A stretch of DNA of 64,000 nt from Lysobacterales bacterium (lineage in GTDB: Bacteria; Pseudomonadota; Gammaproteobacteria; Xanthomonadales; Rhodanobacteraceae), in NCBI GenBank assembly GCA_002632325.1, contig NSJK01000008.1:1-64000 (forward strand). The letters run 5' to 3'. Within the stretch, counting starts at the first letter, position 1, and each line of letters begins with the position of its first letter. A model generated the notes under the pieces. It worked only from the letters and a program-made list of their open reading frames with translations, was not told where the DNA came from and searched no databases. This document shows positions 16,274-25,477 of this stretch, in pieces. A program made the position numbers and the translations under genes.

Positions 16274-16911
16274 CAAGACTCTCCGGGCAGATCGAGCGGC
16301 AGCACCGTCTGTTGCAGTTCGACGCGCCCCTCGCCGGACATGATCTTCTTGAATTCGGCCCGGCTCACCGAGACGTAGCGATCGTTGCCACCGATTTCAA
16401 CCTGCGGCCCGTCGGTCACCGCGCGGCCATGCTCGTCCACGCGCACCACCATGGTTGCCTTGCGCCCGGTGTGGCAGATCGTCTTGATCTCGATGAGGTT
16501 GTCGGCCCAGGCCAAAAGATACTGGCTGCCTTCGAACAACTCGCCGCGAAAATCACTGCGCAAGCCGTAGGCAAGTACCGGAATGCCGAGCACGTCGACC
16601 ACGTCGGTGAGTTGCCACACCTGCGCCTTGCTGAGGAACTGCGCTTCGTCGACCAGCACGCAATCGAGTTTGTCGCGGCGGGCGATGTCCTCGCGCGCGA
16701 TCGCGAGCAGATCATCCTCCCGCGTGAAGCGCCGCGCGTTCGCGCGCAGGCCGATGCGCGAGGCGACCACGCCTTCGCCCGCGCGCGTGTCCAGTTGCGG
16801 CGTGAGCAACAGGGTGCGCATGCCGCGCTCGTGATAGTTGTAGGCGCTCTGCAGAAGCGTCGTGGTCTTGCCGGCATTCATTGCCGAGTAATAGAAGTAG
16901 AGCTTGGCCAT
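16273..16911 (-). CDS. tdk: Thymidine kinase
   Basis: This 212-aa type II thymidine kinase phosphorylates thymidine in the salvage pathway. The P-loop reads [15 protein letters not shown] (residues about 6-20). The Walker B/DEAQ motif is LVDEAQFLS (about 85-93), and the substrate lasso has [13 protein letters not shown] (about 178-190). In E. coli Tdk, four Cys/His ligands bind a structural zinc. Here the equivalent positions read ICHTGRK and YVSVSRAEF, so most ligands are absent and the protein probably lacks that zinc. The rest of the family core is intact. The next gene starts within its stop codon; rho lies upstream on the same strand. Confidence 0.92.
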   Translation of the reverse strand: MAKLYFYYSAMNAGKTTTLLQSAYNYHERGMRTLLLTPQLDTRAGEGVVASRIGLRANARRFTREDDLLAIAREDIARRDKLDCVLVDEAQFLSKAQVWQLTDVVDVLGIPVLAYGLRSDFRGELFEGSQYLLAWADNLIEIKTICHTGRKATMVVRVDEHGRAVTDGPQVEIGGNDRYVSVSRAEFKKIMSGEGRVELQQTVLPLDLPGES

Positions 16912-17002
16912 GCCTGCGGTTCACCGAAGCAGAAGGGCGATGGTAGCCCAAGGCGGCGGGTGCGATATGCATCGCCTGCGGGCGCTGACGCCACAAACGA
17001 CA

Positions 17003-17024
17003 AGGGCCGGCATGGGCCGGCCCT
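17003..17024 (-). terminator. Hairpin terminator downstream of rho
   Basis: agggccgg / ccggccct form an 8-bp perfect stem with a 6-nt loop (catggg), 25 bases after the rho stop codon on the minus strand. It separates rho from tdk. Confidence 0.6.
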
Positions 17025-17048
17025 CGTCAGCTGACTTGCGGATCCGAC

Positions 17049-18686
17049 TCAGCGCTTCATCGCGCCGAAGAACTCGTCGTTGGTCTTGGTGTTCTTCATC
17101 TTGTCGAGCATGAACTCCATCGCCGCGAGCTCGTCCATCGGATGCAGCAGCTTGCGCAGGATCCAGATCTTCTGCAGCTGGTCCGGATCGATCAGGAGGT
17201 CCTCGCGGCGCGTGCCCGAGCGGTTGATGTCGATCGACGGATACACGCGCTTCTCGGCAATGCGACGGTTGAGGTGGACTTCCATGTTGCCGGTGCCCTT
17301 GAACTCCTCGTAGATCACCTCGTCCATCTTCGAACCGGTATCGATCAGGGCGGTGGCGATGATGGTGAGCGAGCCGCCTTCCTCGACGTTGCGGGCGGCG
17401 CCGAAGAAGCGCTTGGGCCGCTGCAGCGCGTTGGCATCCACGCCGCCGGTGAGCACCTTGCCCGATGAGGGCACGACGGTGTTGTAGGCACGCGCGAGAC
17501 GCGTGATCGAGTCGAGCAGGATCACCACGTCCTTCTTGTGCTCGACCAGGCGCTTGGCGCGCTCGATCACCATTTCGGCGACCTGCACGTGGCGCACCGC
17601 AGGTTCGTCGAAGGTCGAGGCGACGATTTCGGCGCGCACGCTGCGCTGCATTTCGGTGACTTCTTCCGGACGCTCGTCGATCAGCAGCATGATCAGGTGC
17701 GCATCGGGATGGTTGTGCACGATCGCCTGGGCGACGTTCTGCAGCATCATCGTCTTGCCGGCCTTGGGCTGGCTGACGATGAGTCCGCGCTGGCCGCGGC
17801 CAATCGGCGCGACCAGATCGAGGATGCGCCCGGTGATGTCTTCCGACGAACCATTGCCGCGCTCGAGGTGGAAGGATCGACGCGGGAACAGCGGCGTGAG
17901 GTTCTCGAACAGGACCTTGTTCTTGGACGCCTCGGGCGGCTCGCCGTTGATCGTGTCGACCTTGAGCAGCGCGAAATAGCGCTCACCTTCCTTGGGCGGA
18001 CGCACGCGACCATTGATGTAATCGCCGGTGCGCAGGTTGAAGCGGCGGATCTGCGAGGGCGAGATGTAGATGTCGTCGGGGCCGGCCAGATAGCTTTCAT
18101 CGAAGCCGCGCAGGAAGCCGAAGCCGTCCTGCAGGATTTCGAGCACGCCCTCGCCGTAGATGCCGCCGCCGGCGCGCGCATGCGCCTTGAGCACGAGGAA
18201 GATGATGTCCTGCTTGCGCGCGCGCGCGACGCCTTCCTGGATCCCCAGCGATTCGGCGAACGCGAGCAGGTCAGCCGCGCTCTTGCGCTTGAGCTCGTTG
18301 AGATCGATCAACGGACCGGTGGCGAGGTTCTTCTCGTCATATTCCTCGTCGTCGAAATGCGGATTGCGGCTGCCTTGCGGATTGTTGCCACCGCCGCCAT
18401 GGCGGTTGCGACGGTCGCGTCGATTGCGTCGGCCGCCCTGACCTTGCTGCTGACCGCCCTGACGTTGGCCCTGAGCTTGGCCATCGCCATTGCCGTCGCC
18501 AGCGGATGGCGCGTCGCCGGATTCGCCGCCACCGCGGCTTTCCACGGGTGGGGCATCCACGGCAGGCGCCGGGGCGGCTTCAGCGGTTGCGGCGGGAGCG
18601 GCGTTGCGCGGGCCACGCTGACGCGGCTCGGAACGACGGGCGGGAGCGGCCTCTTGGCCGCTGTCATTGGTTTCGTTTTCGGACAC
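17049..18686 (-). CDS. rho: Transcription termination factor Rho
   Basis: This about 545-aa protein is the hexameric RNA helicase that ends transcription at unstructured C-rich RNA. After a long Ala/Pro/Gly/Arg-rich N-terminal extension (about 1-120: [28 protein letters not shown]), it shows the Rho N-domain ([21 protein letters not shown]) and the cold-shock RNA-binding fold ([32 protein letters not shown]). The Walker A PKAGKT, Walker [17 protein letters not shown], and the Q/R loops follow. E. coli Rho is 419 aa; the extension makes up the difference and is common in this order. The start is either GTG 18686 (chosen; AAGG upstream) or TTG 18692. It lies downstream of trxA, as in E. coli. 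Confidence 0.95.
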   Translation of the reverse strand: MSENETNDSGQEAAPARRSEPRQRGPRNAAPAATAEAAPAPAVDAPPVESRGGGESGDAPSAGDGNGDGQAQGQRQGGQQQGQGGRRNRRDRRNRHGGGGNNPQGSRNPHFDDEEYDEKNLATGPLIDLNELKRKSAADLLAFAESLGIQEGVARARKQDIIFLVLKAHARAGGGIYGEGVLEILQDGFGFLRGFDESYLAGPDDIYISPSQIRRFNLRTGDYINGRVRPPKEGERYFALLKVDTINGEPPEASKNKVLFENLTPLFPRRSFHLERGNGSSEDITGRILDLVAPIGRGQRGLIVSQPKAGKTMMLQNVAQAIVHNHPDAHLIMLLIDERPEEVTEMQRSVRAEIVASTFDEPAVRHVQVAEMVIERAKRLVEHKKDVVILLDSITRLARAYNTVVPSSGKVLTGGVDANALQRPKRFFGAARNVEEGGSLTIIATALIDTGSKMDEVIYEEFKGTGNMEVHLNRRIAEKRVYPSIDINRSGTRREDLLIDPDQLQKIWILRKLLHPMDELAAMEFMLDKMKNTKTNDEFFGAMKR

Positions 18687-18894
18687 GGGCAAACCTTGCT
18701 GGGCGCCGTTGGGGAGCAGGGGAGGGAATGAACCGGAAGAGATGCGGGCCGAGCGAGCGGCTCCGGAAGTAGTGAATTAAGTTAGCACCGCATTTCGCGG
18801 GCGTAAAGCCGTGCTGCGCCAGACAGCACCGATCAAGCTCGTGATCAGGGCGCGTCCGGAAGACCGGTTGGGCGCGTCCTGACCGGGTGTTTCG

Positions 18895-19224
18895 TCAGGC
18901 GATGGCCTTGTCGATGATCTGCGCGAGCTGGGTCTTGCTCACCGCGCCGATCTGCGTCGCCTGCACCTTGCCGTCCTTGAAGATCATGAGCGTGGGGATG
19001 CCGCGCACATTGTAGTTGCGCGGGGTTTTCTGGTTGTGATCGACATTGATCTTGGCGACCTTGAGCCGGCCCTGATAGCTGGCGGCAAGGTCGTCGAGGA
19101 TGGGGGCGATCATCTTGCACGGGCCGCACCATTCGGCCCAGAAATCGACCAGCACCGGCTCGCTGGACTTGAGTACCTGGTCCTCGAACTGGTCGTCGTT
19201 GATCTGTGCAATATGCTCGCTCAC
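18895..19224 (-). CDS. trxA: Thioredoxin 1
   Basis: This 109-aa protein is the same length as E. coli TrxA. The redox centre WCGPC has Cys33 and Cys36 (LVDFWAEWCGPCKMIAPILDDLA). The cis-Pro loop is RGIPTLMIFKDG. It reduces disulfides in ribonucleotide reductase, PAPS reductase and other cytosolic proteins. The GTG at 19224 was chosen because it gives the exact family N-terminus (SEHIAQINDDQFE); a much longer upstream frame is an artefact. The rhlB gene is divergent on the other side, as in E. coli (rhlB-trxA-rho), and the 202-bp gap before rho is the place of the rho leader. Confidence 0.96.
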   Translation of the reverse strand: MSEHIAQINDDQFEDQVLKSSEPVLVDFWAEWCGPCKMIAPILDDLAASYQGRLKVAKINVDHNQKTPRNYNVRGIPTLMIFKDGKVQATQIGAVSKTQLAQIIDKAIA

Positions 19225-19471
19225 GGGATGGTCTCTTGCGGAAAAGGGCGAAAATGCCGCGCGCCAAGGGCGGGGCTGCGCTACACTGCGCGGATCGCGC
19301 CGGCACTCGGCATGGCGATAGGGGCGAAATGCAGATTGCATTTGAGCCCAAACGGCTGATCCATGCAAGCCGGGGACACCACGAGCATCACGCGCACCTG
19401 CCAGCAGGCATCCGCGCACTCCTGCGCGAAGCGGCCCCGGTGGCCGCCGCCTCCATCACAAGACTTCCTCC

Positions 19472-21184
19472 ATGTCGCAACAACCGCTTACCGATCTCAC
19501 CTTCGAAAGTTTCGATCTGCATCCAGACTTGCTGTCGGGTCTGCACGCTTCCGGCTTCACGCGCTGCACGCCGATTCAGGCGCTGACCCTGCCGGTCGCA
19601 TTGACCGGGCGTGATGTCGCCGGTCAGGCGCAGACCGGCACCGGCAAGACCGGCGCGTTTCTCGTCGCCGTGCTCAATCGCCTGCTCACGCGCCCCGCGC
19701 GAGCCGACCGCAAGCTCAGCGATCCGCGCGCGATCATCATCGCGCCGACACGCGAACTGGCGATCCAGATCGACAAGGACTTCCACAATATCGGCCGCAA
19801 CACCGGTCTGCGCTCGGCGCTGATCTACGGTGGCGTTGATTACGACAAGCAGCGCGAGCTGCTCAAGGCCGGCTGCGATCTCATCATCGCCACGCCGGGT
19901 CGTCTGATCGACTATCTCAAGCAGCATGTGTTCTCGTTCAATGCGATCGAGGCGGTGGTGCTCGATGAGGCCGATCGCATGTTCGACCTCGGTTTCATCA
20001 AGGACATCCGCTTCCTGTTCCGGCGCATGCCGCCGCGCGAGGAGCGTCAGGGCCTTTTGTTCTCGGCCACGCTCTCGCTGCGCGTGCTCGAGCTCGCCTA
20101 CGACCACATGAACGAGCCCGAGAAGCTCACCGTCGAGGCCGACAACGTCACCGCCGATCGTGTGCGTCAGGTGGTCTACTTTCCGGCCAAGGAAGAAAAA
20201 CTGCCGCTGCTGGTGAACCTGCTGTCGCGCACTCAGGTGCAGCGCGGCATCGTCTTCGTCAACACCCGTCTCGCCGCCGAGAAGGTCTCGCATGCGCTCG
20301 AACGCCACGGCTTCGGCGTGGCCAGTCTGTCGGGCGATGTGCCGCAGGCCAAGCGCGAGCGCCTGCTCGCCAAGTTCAAGCGCGGCGAGATCGAGCTGCT
20401 GGTGGCGACCGATGTCGCCGCCCGTGGCCTGCACATCCCCGACGTCAGCCACGTATTCAACTACGATCTGCCGCAGGATGCCGAAGATTACGTGCATCGC
20501 ATCGGTCGCACCGCGCGTCTGGGCGCCGAGGGTGATGCGGTGAGTTTCGCCTGTGACCTCTATGCGATGACCCTGCCCGACATCGAGGCCTACATCGAGC
20601 AGAAGATTCCGACCGCGGCGATCACGCCCGACCTGCTGCAGCCACCGCCGCCGCGCGAGCGCAAGCTGGTCTCGGCCACGGTCACCGCCGAGGACGAGGC
20701 CGCCGACGATGCACGCAACACGGCGGGTCCGCCGCCGAAATCGGGGCCGTCCTCGCGCGCGCGCGGAGCGCAAGGTGCGCGGGGCGGAGAGCGTCGTGAG
20801 CGCGGACGCACCGATGGTGCGCGCCGCGAACGCGGGCCGCGCCGCGATGGCGATGCGCAGGTGGCGAGCACGGCTGATGGCAAGGCCGCACCACACGCTG
20901 TCGCCGGCAATGGCGCAGCGCCGAACAGCGTGGATGGCGAGGCAGCGCGCAAGCGCCGCCGCCGCGGTGGTCGCGGGCGCAACAAGCATCGGGATGGCGA
21001 GGTTCAATCCGCTGCAGCGAACGCGCCCGACAGTCGCGTGCCGGGCAATGCCGGCGAGCGCAAGCCGCGTCGCGAGCATCCACGCACGATCGCCACTGCG
21101 GCTCCGACCGAAGTACCGGCGGCCGCTACCTTGCCGCGCCAAGGCTTCTTCCGTCGCATCATGCGCATGTTCACTTCGCGCTGA
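19472..21184 (+). CDS. rhlB: DEAD-box RNA helicase RhlB
   Basis: This 570-aa ATP-dependent RNA helicase in other gammaproteobacteria joins the RNA degradosome. Motifs in order: Q motif [24 protein letters not shown] (I), [10 protein letters not shown] (Ia), TPGRLIDYL (Ib), [10 protein letters not shown] (II), LFSATLS (III), [15 protein letters not shown] (IV), [14 protein letters not shown] (V), [10 protein letters not shown] (VI). The last 140 residues are a low-complexity Arg/Gly/Ala tail ([13 protein letters not shown]) that probably binds RNA. Its C-terminal end, [15 protein letters not shown], is amphipathic. Assignment as RhlB rather than another DEAD protein relies on the conserved divergent trxA-rho neighbourhood. 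Confidence 0.92.
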   Translation: MSQQPLTDLTFESFDLHPDLLSGLHASGFTRCTPIQALTLPVALTGRDVAGQAQTGTGKTGAFLVAVLNRLLTRPARADRKLSDPRAIIIAPTRELAIQIDKDFHNIGRNTGLRSALIYGGVDYDKQRELLKAGCDLIIATPGRLIDYLKQHVFSFNAIEAVVLDEADRMFDLGFIKDIRFLFRRMPPREERQGLLFSATLSLRVLELAYDHMNEPEKLTVEADNVTADRVRQVVYFPAKEEKLPLLVNLLSRTQVQRGIVFVNTRLAAEKVSHALERHGFGVASLSGDVPQAKRERLLAKFKRGEIELLVATDVAARGLHIPDVSHVFNYDLPQDAEDYVHRIGRTARLGAEGDAVSFACDLYAMTLPDIEAYIEQKIPTAAITPDLLQPPPPRERKLVSATVTAEDEAADDARNTAGPPPKSGPSSRARGAQGARGGERRERGRTDGARRERGPRRDGDAQVASTADGKAAPHAVAGNGAAPNSVDGEAARKRRRRGGRGRNKHRDGEVQSAAANAPDSRVPGNAGERKPRREHPRTIATAAPTEVPAAATLPRQGFFRRIMRMFTSR

Positions 21185-21202
21185 GTGCGACGCCTTTGCG
21201 TG

Positions 21203-21224
21203 GCGACCCGCCGAGGCGGGTCGC
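21203..21224. terminator. Bidirectional hairpin terminator between rhlB and nrdJb
   Basis: gcgacccgcc and ggcgggtcgc form a 10-bp perfect inverted repeat in the 122-bp gap between these convergent genes, 18 bases after the rhlB stop. Confidence 0.65.
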
Positions 21225-21306
21225 TGAACGATTCAACTGCGAGAATTTGCGCAGCCGAGGAAGCCCGGCTGCGCTCGGATCGCCGGCCGCCGACTGCGCG
21301 AGCGGC

Positions 21307-22098
21307 TCAGCCACACTTTGAATAACCGCAGTTGAGACAGGTTTCGCAACCGTCCATGACGATCACGGCGGACGTGTTGCACTTGTGGCAAAGCGAGGCA
21401 CCAGCGGGAAATGCACTGCCGGATTCGGCGGACTTGCTCACCGAACCGGCCCCGGCCCCGGCGATCGAGCCATCGATGCCGCCATTGCTGGTCGCATCGG
21501 CCGTCAAGGCGCCTGCGTCAGACTTTTTTTTTGAGCGGGCCTCGTAGGCGGCGCGCTTCTCGGCGATGAGCTTCTTCTGATGCTCGTCCAGTTCCGGATC
21601 GTGCAGCAGGCCAATCATCTTCATGTGCTGCTCGATGACCGCACCGAGCTCGGCGACGATCGAGGGCATGTAGACCCCGCCGGCCTTGAAGTAGCCGCCG
21701 CGCGGATCGAACACGGCCTTGAGCTCCTCCACCAGGAAGGTGACGTCACCGCCCTTGCGGAACACTGCGGACATGATGCGCGTGAGCGCAACAATCCACT
21801 GGAAGTGCTCCATGTTCTTGGAGTTGATGAAGATCTCGAACGGCCGGCGCAGTTCGAATTCGGTCCCGGCATTGAGCACGATGTCGTTGATCGTCACGTA
21901 CAGCGAATGCTCGAACAGCGGCGACTTGATCTTGTAGGTCGCGCCGATCAGTGTTTCCGGACGCTCGACCTTCTCGTGCATCTGGATGACTTCGGCCACG
22001 GCCGGGCTGTCCGTTACCGTCGCGGTGACAGCGGCAGGCGCTGCGGCCTCGTCGGGTTTGGCGACGGAATATCCTTTGATTTTCTTGGTGATCTTCAT
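21307..22098 (-). CDS. nrdJb: Class II ribonucleotide reductase small polypeptide NrdJb
   Basis: This 263-aa protein corresponds to the C-terminal part of B12-dependent ribonucleotide reductase, split off as in Pseudomonas NrdJb. The body shows KSPLFEHSLYVTINDIVLNAGTEFELRRPFEIFINSKNMEHFQWIVALTRIMSAVFRKGGDVTFLVEELKAVFDPRGGYFKAGGVYMPSIVAELG. It ends in a cysteine-rich tail CHKCNTSAVIVMDGCETCLNCGYSKCG, a zinc ribbon plus the terminal Cys residues that shuttle electrons from thioredoxin to the NrdJa active site. The ATG at 22098 is preferred to a TTG three codons upstream. It is the last gene of nrdJa / H1-like / nrdJb on the minus strand. Confidence 0.9.
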   Translation of the reverse strand: MKITKKIKGYSVAKPDEAAAPAAVTATVTDSPAVAEVIQMHEKVERPETLIGATYKIKSPLFEHSLYVTINDIVLNAGTEFELRRPFEIFINSKNMEHFQWIVALTRIMSAVFRKGGDVTFLVEELKAVFDPRGGYFKAGGVYMPSIVAELGAVIEQHMKMIGLLHDPELDEHQKKLIAEKRAAYEARSKKKSDAGALTADATSNGGIDGSIAGAGAGSVSKSAESGSAFPAGASLCHKCNTSAVIVMDGCETCLNCGYSKCG

Positions 22099-22235
22099 GA
22101 TGTCCAACTCGGGGAACGATGCGGGCGTGCGTCGCGATCACGCCTGCGGGAAACTGTCTTGTCGGGCCGCGCGCGCCGGGCGGGCGGCATATCCCGGCCA
22201 ACCTGGTGCGGTCGGCCGGGCGCATGCAGCATGCT

Positions 22236-22820
22236 TCAACGACGCCGCGCGGCTTTCTTCGTGGCCTTCTTCGCCGGCTTGCGCGCGACTTTCTTCACTG
22301 CCTTCTTGGCGGCCTTCTTCACTGGCTTGCGCGCGCCTTTCTTGGCCACTTTCTTTGCGACCTTCCTGGCGGCTTTCTTCACGGGCTTGCGTGCGGTCTT
22401 CTTTGCCACCTTCTTGACGGCTTTCTTCACCGCCTTCTTCGCTGCACTGGCCTTCTTGGCGGCTTTCTTGGCGACCTTCTTGGCCGCCTTCTTCACGGTC
22501 TTGGCCTTGGCCTTGACCTTGGCGACGGCCTTCTTGGCTTCCTTCTTCACGCCTTCGGCCGCCTTCTTCTCGGCGCTGCCGGCCTTGCTCACCATCTGCT
22601 TGGCCTTGGCCACCACGCCCTGCACGCGCCGGGCGGCCTGCTTGCGCGCGACGGCGGCCGTGTCGGCAACCTTGCGCGCGGTATTTTCCACTGCCTGGCG
22701 CGCATCGGTGGCGACGGTGCTGACCGTCGAAACCACGTTGCTTGCCGCTTCACTGAGTGCGCCGCCGAGTTGCGCCGCGCCTTCCTTCAGGTTGTCGAAC
22801 GAACCGCCTTCACTGTGCAT
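22236..22820 (-). CDS. Histone H1-like Lys/Ala-rich DNA-binding protein
   Basis: In this 194-aa protein, the first 60 residues are an ordinary soluble segment (NLKEGAAQLGGALSEAASNVVSTVSTVATDARQAVENTARKVADTA), probably an amphipathic helix. The rest is made of KKA, VKK, ARKPVKKAA-type repeats (about 85-194), as in eukaryotic H1 tails and bacterial H1-like proteins (AlgP, HctB-like). It should coat and compact DNA. The ATG at 22820 has a good Shine-Dalgarno (gagggg). The gene lies between nrdJa and nrdJb, 104 and 137 bp from each, on the same strand. The repetitive coding sequence makes length variation by slippage likely. Confidence 0.88.
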   Translation of the reverse strand: MHSEGGSFDNLKEGAAQLGGALSEAASNVVSTVSTVATDARQAVENTARKVADTAAVARKQAARRVQGVVAKAKQMVSKAGSAEKKAAEGVKKEAKKAVAKVKAKAKTVKKAAKKVAKKAAKKASAAKKAVKKAVKKVAKKTARKPVKKAARKVAKKVAKKGARKPVKKAAKKAVKKVARKPAKKATKKAARRR

Positions 22821-22924
22821 GATCAATGCCCCTCGTACGGTGACTTGATTGTGGATGGTCGGATTACTCGAGACTTGCGGAACGCAACGCCGTTGCCGGA
22901 TTCGCGCGTGCTGGAAGCGGCATG

Positions 22925-25072
22925 TCAGAACTTGCCGTAATAGCCTTCCTTGAGCGCATCGAACAGATTGGCCGCGGTGTGCGTTTCGCCATCGTACTCG
23001 ATCTCTTCATTGCCCTTGGCTTCCACCACCGAACCGTCTTCGAGCTCGAAGCGGTAGGTGGTGTTGGCAAGATCATGCTCCTTGACCAGCACTCCTTGGA
23101 AGGCCGCCGGGTTGAAGCGGAAGGTGGTGCAGCCTTTCAGGCCTTGCTGCCAGGCGTAGCGGTAGATGTCCTTGAAGTCTTCGTAGGGGTAGTCGGTGGG
23201 GACATTGGCGGTCTTGGAGATCGAGGAATCGACCCACAGCTGCGCGGCGGCCTGGATGTCGACGTGCTGGCGCGGCGAAATGTCGTCGGCAGCGACGAAA
23301 TAGTCGGGCAGCTTCTCGCCGGGCTCGCTTGAAAACGGCATCGCCTTGCCGTTGATGAGCTCGCGGTAGGCGAGCAGTTCGTAGCTGTAGACCTCGACCT
23401 TTTCCTTGGACTTCTTGCCTTCGCGGATGACGTTGCGGCTGTAGTGGTGGGCAAAGCTCGGTTCGATGCCGTTGCTGGCATTGTTGGCCAGCGACAGCGA
23501 AATCGTGCCGGTCGGCGCGATCGAGGAATGGTGGGTGAAGCGCGCACCGACCTCGGCCAGCTCGGCAACCAGTTCGGGCGCGACTGCCGCCACGCGCTGC
23601 ATGTAGCGGCTGTAGCGCGCATGCAGGATGCGACCGGGAATCATGTCGCCGATCTTCCAGCCGTCGGCGACCATTTCGGGGCGTTTGCGCAGCATTTCGC
23701 CGGTGACGGCAAATTCCTGCGCGAGCACCGGCGCCGGGCCCTTTTCCTTGCCCAGCGCGGCCGCGACTTCCCAACCTGCGAGCGCCATCTCACGGGCGAC
23801 GTCCTCGGTGAACTGGCAGGCGTCGGCACTGCCGTAGGTCTTCTTGAGCATGGTCAGGGTGCTGCCCAGGCCGAGGAATCCCATGCCATGGCGGCGCTTG
23901 CCGAGAATCTCGCTGCGCTGCTGCTCGAGCGGCAGGCCATTGATCTCGACCACGTTGTCGAGCATGCGCGTGAACACGCGCACGACTTCCTTGTATTCCT
24001 CCCAGTCGAAGTGCGCCTTGGGACCGAAGGGGTCGCGCACGAAGGTGGTGAGGTTGACCGATCCGAGCAGGCAGGAACCGTACGGCGGCAGCGGCTGTTC
24101 GCCGCAAGGATTGGTCGCGCGGATGTTCTCGCACCACCAGTTGTTGTTCATCTCGTTGACGCGATCGATGAGGATGAAGCCCGGCTCGGCGTAGTCGTAC
24201 GTCGACACCATGATCATGTCCCACAGGTGACGCGCGCGCACGTGGCCGTAGATCCTGCAGGCGACCAGGCCGTCCTCACGCGCCACGTAGTTGCGATGCG
24301 TCGGCCAATCGCGCCAGACCACGACCTTGGCGTCGGTGAGGTCGATCTCGTGCTGCTCCTTGACGTGGATCGGGAAGACCAGCGGCCAATCGCCGTCCTT
24401 CTCGACCGCATCCATGAACCCGTCGGTGATCAGGAGCGAGAGGTTGAATTGCCGCAGGCGGCCGTTTTCACGCTTGGCCTTGATGAACTCGCGCACATCC
24501 GGATGCGAGACATCGAAGGTTCCCATCTGCGCGCCGCGTCTGCCGCCTGCGGACGAAACGGTGAAGCACATCTTGTCGTAGATATCCATGAACGACAGCG
24601 GTCCCGAGGTGTAGGCGCCGGCGCCCGACACATAGGCGCCTCGCGGGCGCAGCGTCGAGAACTCGTAGCCGATGCCGCAGCCGGCCTTGAGCGTGAGGCC
24701 GGCCTCGTGCACCTTGCCGAGGATGTCGTCCATCGAGTCGTCGATCGTGCCCGAAACGGTGCAGTTGATCGTCGAGGTCTTGGGTTTGTGTTCCTGCGCG
24801 CCGGCATTGGAGGTGATGCGGCCGGCCGGGATCGCGCCACGGCGCAGCGCCCACAGGAAGCGCTCGTACCAGTAGCTCTTCTTTTCGGGTGTGGCCTCGA
24901 CCTCGGCCAGCGCGCGGGCGATACGCTGGTAGCTGTGATCGATGTCCTGATCGACGGCCTCGCCTTGTTTGGATTTGAGGCGGTATTTCTTGTCCCAGAT
25001 GTCCCAGGACGCCGGCTGCAAGGGAATCTGAACCGCGCCGCGCGCGAGCTGCTCAAGGCGAACCGTGCTCAT
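22925..25072 (-). CDS. nrdJa: Adenosylcobalamin-dependent (class II) ribonucleotide reductase NrdJa
   Basis: This 715-aa catalytic subunit converts ribonucleotides to deoxyribonucleotides using a radical from adenosylcobalamin, with or without oxygen. Seen: one active-site Cys in TINCTVSGTIDDSMDD (about 104); effector/substrate loops GCGIGYEFSTLRPRGAYVSGAGAYTSG; the radical site ATNPCGEQPLPPYGSC (about 318; Asn, Cys, Glu all present); and SSIAPTGTISLSLANNASNGIEPSFA (about 520). The ATG at 25072 begins the conserved sequence (STVRLEQLARG). The thiol tail is provided by NrdJb two genes downstream. Tandem NrdR-like boxes lie about 105-150 bp upstream. No B12 riboswitch was seen. Confidence 0.95.
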   Translation of the reverse strand: MSTVRLEQLARGAVQIPLQPASWDIWDKKYRLKSKQGEAVDQDIDHSYQRIARALAEVEATPEKKSYWYERFLWALRRGAIPAGRITSNAGAQEHKPKTSTINCTVSGTIDDSMDDILGKVHEAGLTLKAGCGIGYEFSTLRPRGAYVSGAGAYTSGPLSFMDIYDKMCFTVSSAGGRRGAQMGTFDVSHPDVREFIKAKRENGRLRQFNLSLLITDGFMDAVEKDGDWPLVFPIHVKEQHEIDLTDAKVVVWRDWPTHRNYVAREDGLVACRIYGHVRARHLWDMIMVSTYDYAEPGFILIDRVNEMNNNWWCENIRATNPCGEQPLPPYGSCLLGSVNLTTFVRDPFGPKAHFDWEEYKEVVRVFTRMLDNVVEINGLPLEQQRSEILGKRRHGMGFLGLGSTLTMLKKTYGSADACQFTEDVAREMALAGWEVAAALGKEKGPAPVLAQEFAVTGEMLRKRPEMVADGWKIGDMIPGRILHARYSRYMQRVAAVAPELVAELAEVGARFTHHSSIAPTGTISLSLANNASNGIEPSFAHHYSRNVIREGKKSKEKVEVYSYELLAYRELINGKAMPFSSEPGEKLPDYFVAADDISPRQHVDIQAAAQLWVDSSISKTANVPTDYPYEDFKDIYRYAWQQGLKGCTTFRFNPAAFQGVLVKEHDLANTTYRFELEDGSVVEAKGNEEIEYDGETHTAANLFDALKEGYYGKF

Positions 25073-25176
25073 GGATCTTGTTTTCTCCCCGAGTGCGGAC
25101 AGTTCGGGCCTGCCCGCAGACAAACAAAGACGCATCGCCCTCTCCAAGGCGGACACGTCCCTTCCTTTTGGTCGGA

Positions 25177-25223
25177 GCACAAGCCCTTGTTGCGGTGAGA
25201 GCGAAAAAACACAAGATGTTGTG
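25177..25223 (-). promoter_or_regulatory. Tandem NrdR-type operator boxes upstream of nrdJa
   Basis: Two related imperfect palindromes face the nrdJa promoter region: acacaagatgttgtg (25209-25223) and gcacaagcccttgtt (25177-25191). They resemble the NrdR consensus acaCwAtATmTtGtgt, with the central bases weaker in the second. The starts are exactly 32 bp apart, the three-helical-turn spacing typical of NrdR box pairs. NrdR is the ATP/dATP-sensing repressor of ribonucleotide reductase genes; its gene is not in the window. Confidence 0.75.
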
Positions 25224-25477
25224 ACCCGACGCCGAACAGTACGCTGAACGCACCAGCGAAGTAAAGCCCGTCCCGACATTGCGCCGCAGCAGCGCCGCGG
25301 TGCAAGCTGAACGAAATCAGGATCAGCGGCGGCGACGGCTGCGCGGGCATGCAATCTATGCGCTTGGCTGTGGTCACAGCAGCGGCTCGCCGGTCCGCAA
25401 CCGGCATTCTTTCCATGCGAAATCCCGCGCCGGATGGCAACACGGCGCGCACTTTCGCCCCAAGCAACGGGTATCCC
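25224..25477. other. Non-coding stretch between the NrdR boxes and the DegQ gene
   Basis: This is the rest of the 405-bp divergent intergenic region between nrdJa and the DegQ-type protease. I see no gene. Short inverted repeats (gctgtggtcacagc at about 25367-25380, a perfect palindrome; ggtccgcaaccgg) may be regulatory sites. No clear sigma-E or heat-shock promoter could be recognised for the protease. Confidence 0.4.

Noticed and set aside
18895..19419. A 174-residue version of thioredoxin
   Set aside because: Residues before the GTG at 19224 have no similarity to thioredoxins and overlap the divergent promoter region.
22119..22940. Plus-strand frame rich in Leu and Gly over the H1-like gene (looks like a membrane protein)
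   Set aside because: It is the mirror of a Lys/Ala repeat (AAG/GCC codons give CTT/GGC), so the hydrophobic look is an artefact of the repeat.
23444..25198. Long plus-strand frame across nrdJa
   Set aside because: It is antisense to a strongly conserved reductase gene and has no signal or family resemblance.
25073..25300. Cobalamin riboswitch before the B12-dependent reductase
   Set aside because: The B12-box sequence and its surrounding stems were not seen. The palindromes there fit NrdR boxes instead.
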